Origin: Nonomuraea thailandensis
GTDB lineage: Bacteria; Actinomycetota; Actinomycetes; Streptosporangiales; Streptosporangiaceae
Length of the DNA stretch: 64,000 bases
Reading direction: 5' to 3'
Assembly: GCF_024172165.1 (NCBI RefSeq)
Contig: NZ_JAMZEB010000002.1
Coordinates: forward strand, 4,423,501 to 4,487,500
The translations under genes were made by a program, and so were the position numbers. Shown here piece after piece: positions 1 to 8,825 of this stretch (the stretch's first letter is position 1; the number at the start of each line of letters is the position of its first letter). The notes beneath the pieces are model-generated. The model was not told where the DNA came from. It saw only the letters and a program-made list of their open reading frames with translations, and searched no databases.

Positions 1-635
1 AGCAGGTCCACCAGGTAGGGCACCTCGATCGCCAGCACGCCGTCGGGCGCCAGCACCGCCGTCACCCCGTCGAGCACGTTGTGCACGTCGTCGATGTGCG
101 CGAAGCACTGGCGGCCCAGGACCAGCTTGGCCTGGCCTTGCTCGGCCGCCACGCGCCTGCCCTGCTCGCCGCCGAAGAACTCGGGCAGCGTCCTGACGCC
201 GCGCGCGTTGGCGATCGCGGCCAGGTTCTCGGCCGGGTCCACGCCCACCACCCGCTGACCGCGCTCCTGGAACATCGCGAGCTGGAGGCCGACGTTGCTG
301 CCGAGCTCGACCACCAGGTCGCCGGGGGCGAGCCCGGCGCGGCGCTCGCACCACCCGACGATGCGGCGCATGTGGTCGATCATCTGGTCGGATTCGGAGG
401 TGACGTACACGTAGTGGCGGAACAGCACGCCGGGCTCGATCACATGCCTGATCGCCATGAGCCTGCAGCCGCGGCACACGATCACGTCCACCGGGTAGGC
501 GGGCTCGTGCGCGGGCAGGTCGCCGGGGTCGAGGAAGCCGTTGGCGAGCGGCACCGGGCCGAAGGAGGTGACCTCCAGCCAGTCGTCCCCGCCGCAGACC
601 CGGCAGGTGTCGAGCCGTCGGACGATGTCCTGCAT
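1..635 (-). CDS. NDP-sugar C-methyltransferase, 3' end cut by window edge
   Basis: SAM-dependent methyltransferase of the TylC3/EvaC type, which adds a C-methyl branch to an NDP-4-keto-6-deoxysugar. Visible features: an N-terminal zinc-binding cysteine set (CRVCGG at about residues 11-16 and CRGC at about 53-56) and the SAM motif VVELGSNVG near residue 108. About 211 residues are in the window; the family usually has about 410, so the C-terminal half lies beyond position 1. The ATG at 635 is preceded by AGGAG at 5-nt spacing. It is the last visible gene of the 8,679-to-1 operon, directly after the 4,6-dehydratase, which supports a role in making a branched deoxysugar. Substrate carbon is inferred. 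Confidence 0.8.
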   Translation of the reverse strand, partial: MQDIVRRLDTCRVCGGDDWLEVTSFGPVPLANGFLDPGDLPAHEPAYPVDVIVCRGCRLMAIRHVIEPGVLFRHYVYVTSESDQMIDHMRRIVGWCERRAGLAPGDLVVELGSNVGLQLAMFQERGQRVVGVDPAENLAAIANARGVRTLPEFFGGEQGRRVAAEQGQAKLVLGRQCFAHIDDVHNVLDGVTAVLAPDGVLAIEVPYLVDL

Positions 636-653
636 GACTACTCCTAGTGATCT

Positions 654-1637
654 TCAGCGGATGGCGGCCGCGAGCTCGCGGTGCTTCAGCGGCTCCCACC
701 AGGACCGGTTGTTGCTGTACCACTCGACGGTCGCGGCCAGCCCGTCGGCGAACGCGACCGCGGGCGCGTAGCCCAGCTCCCGCTGGATCTTGGCGATGTC
801 CAGGGAGTAGCGCAGGTCGTGGCCTGGGCGGTCGGGCACGTGCTGGACCAGGTCCCAGTCCGCGCCGCACGCGTCGAGCAGCAGGGCGGTCAGCTCCAGG
901 TTGGTCAGCTCGCAGCCGCCGCCGATGTGGTAGACCTCGCCGGCGCGGCCGCGTTCGAGCACCAGGCGGATGGCCCTGCAGTGGTCGGAGACGTGCAGCC
1001 AGTCGCGCCGGTTGTCGCCGTCGCCGTACAACGGCACCGGGCGGCCTTCGAGCAGGTTGGTGACGAACAGGGGGATCACTTTCTCCGGGAACTGGTACTG
1101 GCCGTAGTTGTTGGTGCACCGGGTGACGACCACGTCCAGGCCGAGCGTCCGGTGGAAGGCCAGGGCCAGCAGGTCGGAGCCCGCCTTGGACGCCGCGTAG
1201 GGCACGTTGGGCGCCAGCGGCGACTCCTCGGTCCACGAGCCGCGCTCGATGGAGCCGTACACCTCGTCGGTGGAGACGTGCACGAACCGGCCGACGCCGT
1301 GCCGCAGCGCCGCCTCCAGCAGCGTCTGTGTGCCGAGCACGTTGGTGCGCACGAAGTCGGTGGCGCTGATGATCGACCTGTCGACGTGCGTCTCGGCGGC
1401 GAAGTGCACGATCGCGTCCTGCCCCGCCGTCACCTCGTCGACCACGAGCGGGTCGGCGGTGTCGCCGTGGACGAAGCGCAGCCCGGGGTGGCCGGCGACG
1501 GGGTCGAGGTTGGCCAGGTTGCCGGAGTAGGTGAGCTTGTCCAGGACGGTGACCCGGGTGCCCGGCGCGTCGCGCAGCGTCGCTCTGACGAACTCCGAGC
1601 CGATGAAACCGGCACCGCCGGTGACCAGGATCCGCAC
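654..1637 (-). CDS. rmlB: dTDP-glucose 4,6-dehydratase
   Basis: Converts dTDP-glucose to dTDP-4-keto-6-deoxyglucose, the entry step to deoxysugars. It is a 327-residue extended SDR protein. It has the N-terminal NAD-binding GGAGFIG at residues 7-13, the catalytic STDEVYG segment (Thr-Asp-Glu), a YAASK (YxxxK) motif and a conserved RRDWLHVSDH. Length is normal for RmlB. The GTG start at 1637 follows GAGGAG. It sits between the glycosyltransferase and the C-methyltransferase and pairs functionally with the RmlA homologue at 31,748-32,803, which has its own promoter 30 kb away. Confidence 0.92.
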   Translation of the reverse strand: MRILVTGGAGFIGSEFVRATLRDAPGTRVTVLDKLTYSGNLANLDPVAGHPGLRFVHGDTADPLVVDEVTAGQDAIVHFAAETHVDRSIISATDFVRTNVLGTQTLLEAALRHGVGRFVHVSTDEVYGSIERGSWTEESPLAPNVPYAASKAGSDLLALAFHRTLGLDVVVTRCTNNYGQYQFPEKVIPLFVTNLLEGRPVPLYGDGDNRRDWLHVSDHCRAIRLVLERGRAGEVYHIGGGCELTNLELTALLLDACGADWDLVQHVPDRPGHDLRYSLDIAKIQRELGYAPAVAFADGLAATVEWYSNNRSWWEPLKHRELAAAIR

Positions 1638-1670
1638 TGTCGGTCTCCTCTGGGGTGTGGGAAGTCGCGG

Positions 1671-3023
1671 TCACCTGGCGGCGGCGGTCAACCGCTCCAG
1701 GTCGGCGACGATGTCGGTGGGGCTGGGCGTGGCCAGCCAGTCCTCCTGGATGTCCTGCGCGCCCTTCTGGAAGGAGGGGTCGCCGAGCACGCGGCGCAGC
1801 TCCTCGCGGATCTGCGAGGCGGACTGCGTCTGGTGGTTCAGGCGGACGCCCGCGCCGCGCTCGGTCACGTACCGGGAGGTGCGGCCCGCGGTGAGCTGCT
1901 TCTGGCACTTCAGGTCCCAGTCGATGCCGTCCTCGACGGGTGTGCCGACGATGCGGCTCGGCTCGTCGGTGTCGCAGACGAGCTGCGGCACCCCGGCGGC
2001 GGACGCCGCCACGAACGTGCCGATGGAGCCGTGATGGATGATCGCCGAGCAGGTCGGCAGGAGCTGGTCGAGCGGCACGTACTCCAGCACGCGCACGTTG
2101 TCCGGCAGCGGTTCGCGCAGGTCGAGGAGCTGGTTGGCGTCGAGCGTGGCGATCACCTCGATGTCCGGCCCGGCCACGGCCTCCATCAGCTTGGCCAGGC
2201 GGCCCCAGTCGCCCTTGAAGAACGCCCGCATGGACACGCCGAGCGACAGCGCGACCCGGGGCCGGGACGGCGGCCGGCGCAGCCAGTCCTCCATGAGGCC
2301 GCCGCCGGTGTAGGGGACGTACCTGACGGGCAGCCGCGTGACGCCGGTGGGCAGGCGCATGCCGGCCGGGAACGGGTCCACGGTCCAGTGGCCGAGCAGC
2401 AGCTCCTCGTCGACCTGCTGGCCGTACCGCTCCGCCAGCGGCTCGATGACGCGGGCGAGCGGGTTGCGCTCGCCGGTCCCGGCGAACTTCTCCGTGGCCC
2501 AGGCGGTGTAGTCGGGCGAGTGCAGGATGCGGGCGTGGGCGGCGCCGCAGGCGCGGGCCGCCACCGCGCCGCAGGGGAACCACGGGTCCCACAGCACCAG
2601 GTCGGGCCGCCACTCCCGGGCGAACTCGACGACGGCCGTGATGTCCTGCCGCGGCACGGGCGGGTGGTAGTTGCGCATGGTGAGCAGCGCGAAGTGGTGG
2701 AAGACATCCCAGGGCGCGCGTTCCGCCTCGCTGATCCCGAGCGCGGCCACCAGCCGCTCGCTCTCCTCGATCGTGGGGATGAGGCCGGCGAAGCCCGGGT
2801 AGCCGCGGTCGTGCACCGACAGCCGCTCGGGCTCGCCGCACGACACCGCCGTCAGCCCGGCGGCGGTGACCGCCCGGTGGAAGTCGGGCACGGCCACCCC
2901 CGTCGCGATGCCCGGCGGCGCGGCCACGCAGACCTGGTGCCCGGCGGCCTGCAGCGCCCACGCGTAGGGCACGACGGGCAGGAAGTGGGCCGGCGCGGGG
3001 AAGACGGTGAACATGACGCGCAT
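1671..3023 (-). CDS. GT1-family macrolide-type glycosyltransferase
   Basis: Transfers a deoxysugar from an NDP-sugar to the aglycone. The 450-residue protein has the GT-B layout. The N-terminus MRVMFTVFPAPAHFLPVVP is the acceptor domain. The donor-binding C-terminal domain carries an HHGSIGTF motif near residue 345 and looks like the EryCIII/DesVII (activator-dependent) branch. The start at 3023 is chosen because GGAG lies 8 nt upstream. The same frame is open far upstream but has no family similarity there. It belongs to the halogenase operon. Activator-dependent members need a P450-like partner, and none is next to it, so that dependence is only a possibility. Confidence 0.85.
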   Translation of the reverse strand: MRVMFTVFPAPAHFLPVVPYAWALQAAGHQVCVAAPPGIATGVAVPDFHRAVTAAGLTAVSCGEPERLSVHDRGYPGFAGLIPTIEESERLVAALGISEAERAPWDVFHHFALLTMRNYHPPVPRQDITAVVEFAREWRPDLVLWDPWFPCGAVAARACGAAHARILHSPDYTAWATEKFAGTGERNPLARVIEPLAERYGQQVDEELLLGHWTVDPFPAGMRLPTGVTRLPVRYVPYTGGGLMEDWLRRPPSRPRVALSLGVSMRAFFKGDWGRLAKLMEAVAGPDIEVIATLDANQLLDLREPLPDNVRVLEYVPLDQLLPTCSAIIHHGSIGTFVAASAAGVPQLVCDTDEPSRIVGTPVEDGIDWDLKCQKQLTAGRTSRYVTERGAGVRLNHQTQSASQIREELRRVLGDPSFQKGAQDIQEDWLATPSPTDIVADLERLTAAAR

Positions 3024-3028
3024 CGCGA

Positions 3029-4396
3029 TCACTCCATCGGGGAGTCGGGCGCGGCGACGCCGTAGCGGAGGATGCCGGAGAACTCCGCCACCATCGACAT
3101 GATCGAGCTCTCGGTGAACAGGTTGCTGTTGTAGGCGAAGTTGCCGTAGATCTCGCCCGAGGGGTCGATGTCGAAGGTGAGCAGCGCGCCGTCCGGGATG
3201 TCGGTGCCGTTGGGCTGGGAGAACAGCCGCCCGCGCACCTCCTCCACCACCAGGTCGCCGATCCGCTCGCCCTCCATGACGGTGGCGAACTGCCAGACCT
3301 GCAGCGCGCACAGCGCCCTGTCCTCCAGCGCCGCGTCGGCCATCAGCTCCGGCGACTCGGCGGCGATCTGCAGGAACGGGATCTCCCGCGCGTACGCCTC
3401 GACGCAGGTGCCCCTGGTCCTGTCGACCACCTGCCGGAAGGTCTCGCAGCCGGTGATGTCGGTGCGCAGCGGCAGGAAGTTGAAGAACGGCCCGACGGTG
3501 TCCTGGAACTCCGGCTGCCCCCGGCCGGAGGTGATGGCCGGGATGACCAGGTCGGTGGCGCCGGTGAGGCGGTGCAGCAGCACGTTGTAGGCGGCCAGCA
3601 GCACCATGAAGGGGGAGCTGCGGTTGCGCTTGGCGAAGGCCAGCGCCTCCTCCGACAGCTCCTTGGTCAGCGTGAACCGGTACACCGGGCAGACCTTGCC
3701 CAGCCCCTCCGACCTGGCGTGGTCGGTCCTGACCGACAGCATGCGCGCGCCGCGCAGCTTCTTGCGCCAGTAGCCGCGGGCGGCCACGGCGCCGGCGGAG
3801 CCGGCGTTCTCCTGCTGCCAGGCGGCGTACTCGTGGTACGGCCGGGCGGCGGGCTGCTCGGGCACGTCGTGGCCTCGCCTGCGGGCGTAGCAGGTGACGA
3901 TGTCGCGGATGAGCAACTGCATGGACCAGCCGTCGCCGGCGGTGTGGTGCACGATCAGCGCGAGCACCGCGTCCTCGTCGTCGTAGCGGCCCAGGACCGC
4001 GCGCAGGTGAGGCAGCTCCTGGAGGCTGTAGGAGCCGGACTCGATCTCGGTCAGCAGCTCCTCGGCCTTGCGCCCGCGGTACTCCTGCGCCGCCCGCGGC
4101 AGGTCGACCACGAGCAGCCGGGCGGGCGAGGGCGGCTGAACGGTCTGGTGGGCCACGCCGTCGCCCCTGGTGATCGTGGCGTTGAGCGAGTCGTGCTTGG
4201 CGGCGACCTCGTTGATCGCCTGGTGCAGCGTCTCGACGTCGAGCCGGCCGCGGACCCGCCAGCCCACGACGATGTTGTAGCGGGCGCTGAAGGGGCCCTG
4301 GCCGTCACCCTGGTCGAACAGGCGCAGGAACTGCTGGGTGAACGACAGCGGGTGATGGGTGGTGGGCGGTGCCGAGGTGGACAGGGAAGTGGTCAT
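3029..4396 (-). CDS. Free-standing NRPS condensation enzyme
   Basis: A 455-residue stand-alone condensation domain. The catalytic HHTAGDG (HHxxxDG) is at about residues 144-150, and the DxxGPFFNFLPLR-like stretch (VGPFFNFLPLR) and a C-terminal latch are present. It probably couples the carrier-bound aryl acid made by the neighbouring genes to a hydroxyl or amine on the core scaffold, as SgcC5 does in C-1027 biosynthesis (inference). It starts at 4396 inside the end of the dioxygenase gene (ATGA-type overlap, 4393-4396), so translation is probably coupled. No A or PCP domain is attached. Which acceptor it uses cannot be read from sequence. Confidence 0.85.
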   Translation of the reverse strand: MTTSLSTSAPPTTHHPLSFTQQFLRLFDQGDGQGPFSARYNIVVGWRVRGRLDVETLHQAINEVAAKHDSLNATITRGDGVAHQTVQPPSPARLLVVDLPRAAQEYRGRKAEELLTEIESGSYSLQELPHLRAVLGRYDDEDAVLALIVHHTAGDGWSMQLLIRDIVTCYARRRGHDVPEQPAARPYHEYAAWQQENAGSAGAVAARGYWRKKLRGARMLSVRTDHARSEGLGKVCPVYRFTLTKELSEEALAFAKRNRSSPFMVLLAAYNVLLHRLTGATDLVIPAITSGRGQPEFQDTVGPFFNFLPLRTDITGCETFRQVVDRTRGTCVEAYAREIPFLQIAAESPELMADAALEDRALCALQVWQFATVMEGERIGDLVVEEVRGRLFSQPNGTDIPDGALLTFDIDPSGEIYGNFAYNSNLFTESSIMSMVAEFSGILRYGVAAPDSPME

Positions 4397-5460
4397 GCTG
4401 CCGCCTCCGTACGGGCGTCGCGGTGGTTGGCGCGCTGGAGCTCCACGGCCTGGTAGAGCGCGGCGATGTTGCCGCTGCCGAAGGAGCGTGCTCCCAGCCG
4501 CTCGATGAGCTCGAAGAAGAAGGTGCCGCGCGGGTGCGCGGAGCGGGCGAAGATCTGGTAGAGCTGGCCGTCGTGGTCCTCGTCGACGAGGATGCTGCGC
4601 CGCCGCAGCTCCGGCAGCGGGTACTTCACGGGCCGCACCCGGTCGGGGAGCAGGTCGTAGTAGGCGGCGGGGGTGGGCAGGAACTCCACTCCCCCGGCGC
4701 CGGTCGTGTCCACGGCGGCGGTGATGTCGGCGGTGCTCATCGCCAGGTGCTGCACGCCCGCGCCGCCGTGGGCGGCGAGGAACTCGTCGATGTGGCCGGG
4801 CTCCTTGGAGGCGTCCGGCTCGATGAGCGTGAGCGTCACCGACCCGCTCTTGACGACCTCGGTCGTCATGGCCTGATCGCCGACGGTGATGCGCTCGGCG
4901 AAGATGAGCTGGAAGTCCAGGACGTGCCGGTAGAAGTCCACGGTCGCGCCGAGCTCGCCGGACGGCACGCACACGGCCAGGTGGTCCACCTCGGCCAGGC
5001 CCGCGTCGAGCCCGCCCGCCGTCGCGGGTGTGGGGGTGAAGCCGGGCAGGGCGCGCTCGTCCAGGCTCTCGGGGCGCTGCACGAACGTGTGCACCAGGTC
5101 GCCGACGCCCTGGACGGTGGCGGTGACGAAGCCGTCGCGGGCGCACGGCGGGGACACCGGCCTGGCGCCCCGGTTGACCGCGCTCCGGAAGGCGGCGGTG
5201 GCGTCGGCGACGCCGAGCGCGACGTCGGCCACGCCGTCGCCGTGCCTGCCGAGGTAGGCGGCGCCCGGGTGGTCACCGGCGGTGGGCTGGGTGAGCACGA
5301 ACCTGACCAGGCCGGCGCCCACGGCCACGGAGCGGCAGCCCCAGGCGGTGGACTCGGCGTAGGGTTCGAGGCCGTAGCCGCGGCTCAGCCGGCCCGCCTC
5401 CGCCGCCAGGTCGGTGACGTGGAAACCGATGTGGTCCAGGCGCAGGTCGTCCTTCGTCAT
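4393..5460 (-). CDS. hmaS: 4-Hydroxymandelate synthase-like dioxygenase (HPPD family)
   Basis: Fe(II) dioxygenase of 355 residues acting on 4-hydroxyphenylpyruvate. Two VOC half-domains supply the metal ligands His (VDHLAVCV), His (GVQHLAMST) and Glu (FFELIERLG). Two segments match glycopeptide-cluster HmaS better than catabolic HPPD as I remember the families: TLIEPD...IDEFL and the C-terminal GSGNIAALYQAVELQR, where HPPD has GNFKALFEAIE. Expected product: (S)-4-hydroxymandelate. The genes for oxidation and transamination to hydroxyphenylglycine are absent here, so mandelate itself may be the building block. The gene lies 3 bp after the MbtH gene in the halogenase operon. Plain HPPD remains a weaker alternative. 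Confidence 0.8.
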   Translation of the reverse strand: MTKDDLRLDHIGFHVTDLAAEAGRLSRGYGLEPYAESTAWGCRSVAVGAGLVRFVLTQPTAGDHPGAAYLGRHGDGVADVALGVADATAAFRSAVNRGARPVSPPCARDGFVTATVQGVGDLVHTFVQRPESLDERALPGFTPTPATAGGLDAGLAEVDHLAVCVPSGELGATVDFYRHVLDFQLIFAERITVGDQAMTTEVVKSGSVTLTLIEPDASKEPGHIDEFLAAHGGAGVQHLAMSTADITAAVDTTGAGGVEFLPTPAAYYDLLPDRVRPVKYPLPELRRRSILVDEDHDGQLYQIFARSAHPRGTFFFELIERLGARSFGSGNIAALYQAVELQRANHRDARTEAAA

Positions 5461-5463
5461 GGG

Positions 5464-5676
5464 CTATCGCGCCTCCATCCGGGCGACGAGGCTGTGCGGG
5501 CGCAGGTCGGTCCAGTGCGCCGTGACGTACTCGACGCAGGACGAGCGGCCCGCGGGCCCGTACGCGCTCTGCCACCCGTCGGGCACGTCGGCGAACGCCG
5601 GCCACAGGCAGTGCTGGCCCTCGTGGTTGACCAGCACGCGGAAGGTCGTGTCCTGGTCGTCGAAAGGATTGTCCAT
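5464..5676 (-). CDS. MbtH-like adenylation chaperone
   Basis: A small 70-residue protein that binds and activates A domains. The family signature is clear: NHEGQHCLWPAFADVPDGW followed by GPAGRSSCVEYVTAHWTDLRPHSL, including the three conserved Trp residues. It lies 10 bp downstream of the A-PCP gene, its most likely partner; the second A domain at 37,001-38,455 has no MbtH gene of its own and could share it. Confidence 0.95.
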   Translation of the reverse strand: MDNPFDDQDTTFRVLVNHEGQHCLWPAFADVPDGWQSAYGPAGRSSCVEYVTAHWTDLRPHSLVARMEAR

Positions 5677-5686
5677 CTCAGCTCTC

Positions 5687-7450
5687 TCACTGGCCGGTCA
5701 CGGCGGACTCGAGCCATTCGTCCAGGCTGGCCACGGTGGGGGCGTCGAACAGGTCCCCGATGGTGAGCTCGACGTCCAGCGTCGTGGAGATGCGGTTGAC
5801 CAGCCGCATCGCCAGCAGCGACTGCACGTCGAGGTCGAAGATGCTGTCGTCGATCCCGATCTGGTCGACGCCGAACACGTCGGCGAACACCGAGCACAGG
5901 ACCTCCTGGCGGGGGTTGAGCGGCGCCCGGTAGGCGGTCTCCGTGTCCGGCTCGGGGTCGGGCAGCGACGCGCGGTCCACCTTGCCGTTGGCGGTCAGCG
6001 GCAGCGCGTCCAGCAGCACGAACGCCGCGGGCACCATGTAGTCGGGCAGCATGGTCTTGACGTGCGCGCGCAGCGTGCCCACGGCGGGCGGCTCGCCGGC
6101 CGGCACCACGTAGGCGACCAGGCGTTTCTCGCCCTCGCGCAGCTCGCGGGCGACCACGGCGGCGTGGGCGAGGCCGGGGAAGCTCGCGACCGCGGCCTCC
6201 ACCTCGGCCAGCTCCACGCGGAAGCCGAGGATCTTGACCTGGTCGCCGGCCCGCCCGATGAACTCGATCTGCCCGTCGCCGTTCCGCCGGACCAGGTCGC
6301 CCGTCCGGTACATGCGCCCGCCGGAGCCGGCGAACGGGTCGGCGACGAAACGCTCGGCGGTCAGGTCGGCGCGGCCGAAGTAGCCGCGGGCCACGCCCCT
6401 GCCGCCGATGTAGAGCTCGCCCTCCAGGTCGCCGGGGACGGGGCTGAGGCGGTCGTCGAGGACGTACAGCCTGACCTCGTCCATCGGCCCGCCGACCGGC
6501 ACGCTCGCGGCCGGGGCGGCGCCCGCGCGCAGCTCGGCGGTGGTCGAGAACAGGGTGACCTCCGTGGCGCCGTACATCGCGCGGACCACCGTGTCCGGGC
6601 AGGCGGCGTGCACCTGCCGCACCGCGGACGGGACGATCACGTCGCCGCCGGTGAGCACCTCGCGCACGCCGGCCAGCCAGCCGGGGCCCTCCTCCGCCAC
6701 GACGCGGAAGAGCCCGGCGGTCAGGTGCAGGGCGGTGATCTCCTCGCGGGTCACCAGCTCCTTCAGGACGGCCAGGTCCAGCTCGCCGGGCGGCGCGGCG
6801 ACGATCCGGCCGCCGTGCAGCAGCGGCACCCACAGCTCGTACGTCGAGACGTTGAAGGCGTACGGGGCGACCATGAGCACGCGCTCGTGGTTGCCGGTGT
6901 CCCAGCACCGGTCGAGCGCCAGGCCGAGCACGTCGCCGTGGGTGACGGCCACGCCCTTGGGGCGTCCGGTCGAGCCCGAGGTGTAGATGACGTAGGCCAG
7001 GTTGTCCGGCTGGGCGTCGCCGGCGGGGGCCGAGGACGGCTGCGCGTCCGTCTCCGCGCGCTCGGCCGGCTCGTCCAGGACGAGCGTCCGGGGCGCGAAC
7101 GGCAGGCCGGCGCCGGCCTTGGCGCGGTCGGCGAGCAGCACGGGGGCGCCCGAGGAGTCGAGGATCCACTGCTGCCGGTCGGGCGGGTAGGCGCTGTGCA
7201 CGGGCAGGTAGCAGCCGCCCGCCTTGAGGATCCCGAGCAGCGCCACGACGAGCTCGGCCGAGCGCTCCATCAGGACCGCGACCGGCGTCTCCGGCCCCAC
7301 GCCGAGGCCGCGCAGGCGGTGGGCCAGGCGGTTGGCCCGCTCGTCGAGCTCCCGGTAGGTCAGGGTGGCGGGGCCGCCGGACACGGCGATCGCGTCCGGC
7401 GTGCGCGCGGCCTGCTCGGCGAGGTGTCCATGAACAGATGTCGGCACCAT
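5687..7450 (-). CDS. NRPS adenylation-PCP didomain, probable aryl/alpha-hydroxy acid specificity
   Basis: 587 residues: A domain (about 1-500) and PCP (about 510-585). Motifs seen: A3 YTSGSTGRPKG, A5 YGATE, A7 YRTGDLVRR, A8 GDQVKILGFRVEL, A10 LPLTANGKVDR. At A4 the usual FDxS is FNVSTYELW, so the Asp that binds the substrate amino group (GrsA D235) is Asn, as in aryl-acid A domains. My tentative pocket reading is N-V-Y-?-L-G-M-L-F-K. With hmaS three genes away, 4-hydroxymandelate is the best substrate guess. The PCP has FDLDVQSLLAM in place of the usual LGGxS; the Ser for phosphopantetheine is kept. Start 7450 has GGAG 6 nt upstream. Confidence 0.9.
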   Translation of the reverse strand: MVPTSVHGHLAEQAARTPDAIAVSGGPATLTYRELDERANRLAHRLRGLGVGPETPVAVLMERSAELVVALLGILKAGGCYLPVHSAYPPDRQQWILDSSGAPVLLADRAKAGAGLPFAPRTLVLDEPAERAETDAQPSSAPAGDAQPDNLAYVIYTSGSTGRPKGVAVTHGDVLGLALDRCWDTGNHERVLMVAPYAFNVSTYELWVPLLHGGRIVAAPPGELDLAVLKELVTREEITALHLTAGLFRVVAEEGPGWLAGVREVLTGGDVIVPSAVRQVHAACPDTVVRAMYGATEVTLFSTTAELRAGAAPAASVPVGGPMDEVRLYVLDDRLSPVPGDLEGELYIGGRGVARGYFGRADLTAERFVADPFAGSGGRMYRTGDLVRRNGDGQIEFIGRAGDQVKILGFRVELAEVEAAVASFPGLAHAAVVARELREGEKRLVAYVVPAGEPPAVGTLRAHVKTMLPDYMVPAAFVLLDALPLTANGKVDRASLPDPEPDTETAYRAPLNPRQEVLCSVFADVFGVDQIGIDDSIFDLDVQSLLAMRLVNRISTTLDVELTIGDLFDAPTVASLDEWLESAVTGQ

Positions 7451-7461
7451 CAGGCACTCCG

Positions 7462-8679
7462 TCAGTCGGTGTGGAAGATGTCGTGGACGCCCGAGACGCC
7501 CGAGAGCATCGTCGCGAAGTCGATCTTCCGCGGGCGCAGCCTGCGCGGGTCGAGCAGCTCCTGCGCCTTCTCCCAGTACTCCTCCTTGTTGCGGGTGCGG
7601 TCGTAGAAGAAGCGCACGAAGGCCAGCAGGGAGTTCAGGAAGGTGCGGTAGTCCTTCTCGTAGCGCGCCAGCACCTGCTCCTCGGAGGCCGGGTCTCGCA
7701 GGGCGGCGTCCACCGCGCCGGCCAGCCCGAGCGAGCCGCGCAGGGCCAGGCCGACGCCCGTGGACAGCAGCGGGTCGATGAAGGCCGCAGCGTCGCCCAC
7801 CAGGGCCCAGCCGGGGCCGTGGAAGCGTTTGCAGGTGTAGGACCAGTCGCGGATGCTGCGGAAGGCGGCGGCCCGGGTGGCGCCCTCGGTCAGCGCCCTG
7901 ACCTCCTCGGCCGCGGCCAGCTCGGAGGTGAACAGCTCCTCCAGGCTCTTGCCCGACTTCTTGTACTCGTCGATCGGGGTGACGTAGCCGACGCTCACCG
8001 TGCCGTCGTGCAGCGGGATGAACCAGAACCAGCCGTTCGGCCTGTTCTCGGTGACCGTGTCGCCCGCCCTGGTCCCGCCGTAGCGCTTGCAGCCCTGGAA
8101 GTAGGACCAGACGGCGATGTTGCGCAGGTCGTCGTGCCACTCGACCAGGTCGAAGTGGCGGGCCAGCACATGCTGCTGCCCCGAGGCGTCCACCAGCATG
8201 CGGCAGCGCGCGGTCCGCGGCTCCGGGTCGCCCTTGACCGTGTACGTGACGCCGCAGATGCGGTCGCCCTCGAACAGGAAGTGCTTGACGGTGGCCTCCT
8301 CCAGCACCGTCGCGCCCAGCTCCCTGGCCCTGGCCAGCAGGACGGAGTCGAAGTCGGCCCGGCGCACCTGGTAGGTGTGCTCATAGTTGGCCGCCTCGGC
8401 GAAACGGAAGTCCCAGGTGCCCTGGTTCTTGCCCCACAGCAGCGTGCCGCCGTACTTCTTGACGAAGCCCATCTGGTCGAGCCGCGAGCGCAGGCCCAGC
8501 TCCTCCAGCGTGGGCATGGACCCCGTGATCAGCGACTCGCCGATGTGGTAGCGGGGGAACTTCTCGCGTTCGAGCACCAGCACGCGATGGTTACGTTTGG
8601 CCAGCAGTCCGGCCGTGCTCGATCCGCCGGGGCCGCCACCGATCACGACAACATCGAACTCGTCATGGGTACTGATCAC
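7462..8679 (-). CDS. FADH2-dependent phenol halogenase
   Basis: 405-residue flavin halogenase of the type that acts on carrier-bound phenols (SgcC3 and glycopeptide halogenases). Seen: FAD-binding GGGPGGSS at residues 13-20, the halogenase WFWFIP (WxWxIP) motif, and GDAAAFIDPLLSTGVGLA. It probably chlorinates the aryl group held on the PCP encoded by the next gene (inference). First gene of the 8-gene operon; GTG start at 8679 with GGAGGAG upstream. A GCAAT-N4-AGGATG box at 8743-8757 with -10 GACCCT (8716-8721) gives a roughly 30-nt leader. It needs a flavin reductase, which is not in the window. Confidence 0.9.
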   Translation of the reverse strand: MISTHDEFDVVVIGGGPGGSSTAGLLAKRNHRVLVLEREKFPRYHIGESLITGSMPTLEELGLRSRLDQMGFVKKYGGTLLWGKNQGTWDFRFAEAANYEHTYQVRRADFDSVLLARARELGATVLEEATVKHFLFEGDRICGVTYTVKGDPEPRTARCRMLVDASGQQHVLARHFDLVEWHDDLRNIAVWSYFQGCKRYGGTRAGDTVTENRPNGWFWFIPLHDGTVSVGYVTPIDEYKKSGKSLEELFTSELAAAEEVRALTEGATRAAAFRSIRDWSYTCKRFHGPGWALVGDAAAFIDPLLSTGVGLALRGSLGLAGAVDAALRDPASEEQVLARYEKDYRTFLNSLLAFVRFFYDRTRNKEEYWEKAQELLDPRRLRPRKIDFATMLSGVSGVHDIFHTD

Positions 8680-8715
8680 CGTGCTCCTCCATTCGCCGCC
8701 ATGCGACTCGGAGCC

Positions 8716-8757
8716 AGGGTCACATTTCCCTGTTGGATCACTCATCCTCTGAATTGC
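8716..8757 (-). promoter_or_regulatory. Cluster box promoter for the halogenase operon
   Basis: On the minus strand GCAATtcagAGGATG (8757-8743), then 21 bp, then GACCCT (8721-8716). It faces the 8779 box across a 21-bp spacer, about one helical turn more than the other divergent pairs. Confidence 0.6.
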
Positions 8758-8778
8758 TGTGTGGCCTCGCGCAACAGC

Positions 8779-8819
8779 GCACGTCACGAGATGTGCGGGC
8801 GCGGGGGCGTGGTCATGCT
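8779..8819 (+). promoter_or_regulatory. Cluster box promoter for the solute-binding-fold gene
   Basis: GCACGtcacGAGATG at 8779-8793, 20 bp, then CATGCT at 8814-8819. The ATG at 8826 starts 6 nt after the hexamer, so the transcript is predicted to be leaderless. Confidence 0.65.
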
Positions 8820-8825
8820 GAGGCG

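Noticed and set aside
681..3065. 794-residue plus-strand open frame opposite rmlB and the glycosyltransferase
   Set aside because: It is antisense to two clear enzymes, has no family features and shows the Gly/Arg/Val/His-rich make-up of a GC-rich shadow frame.
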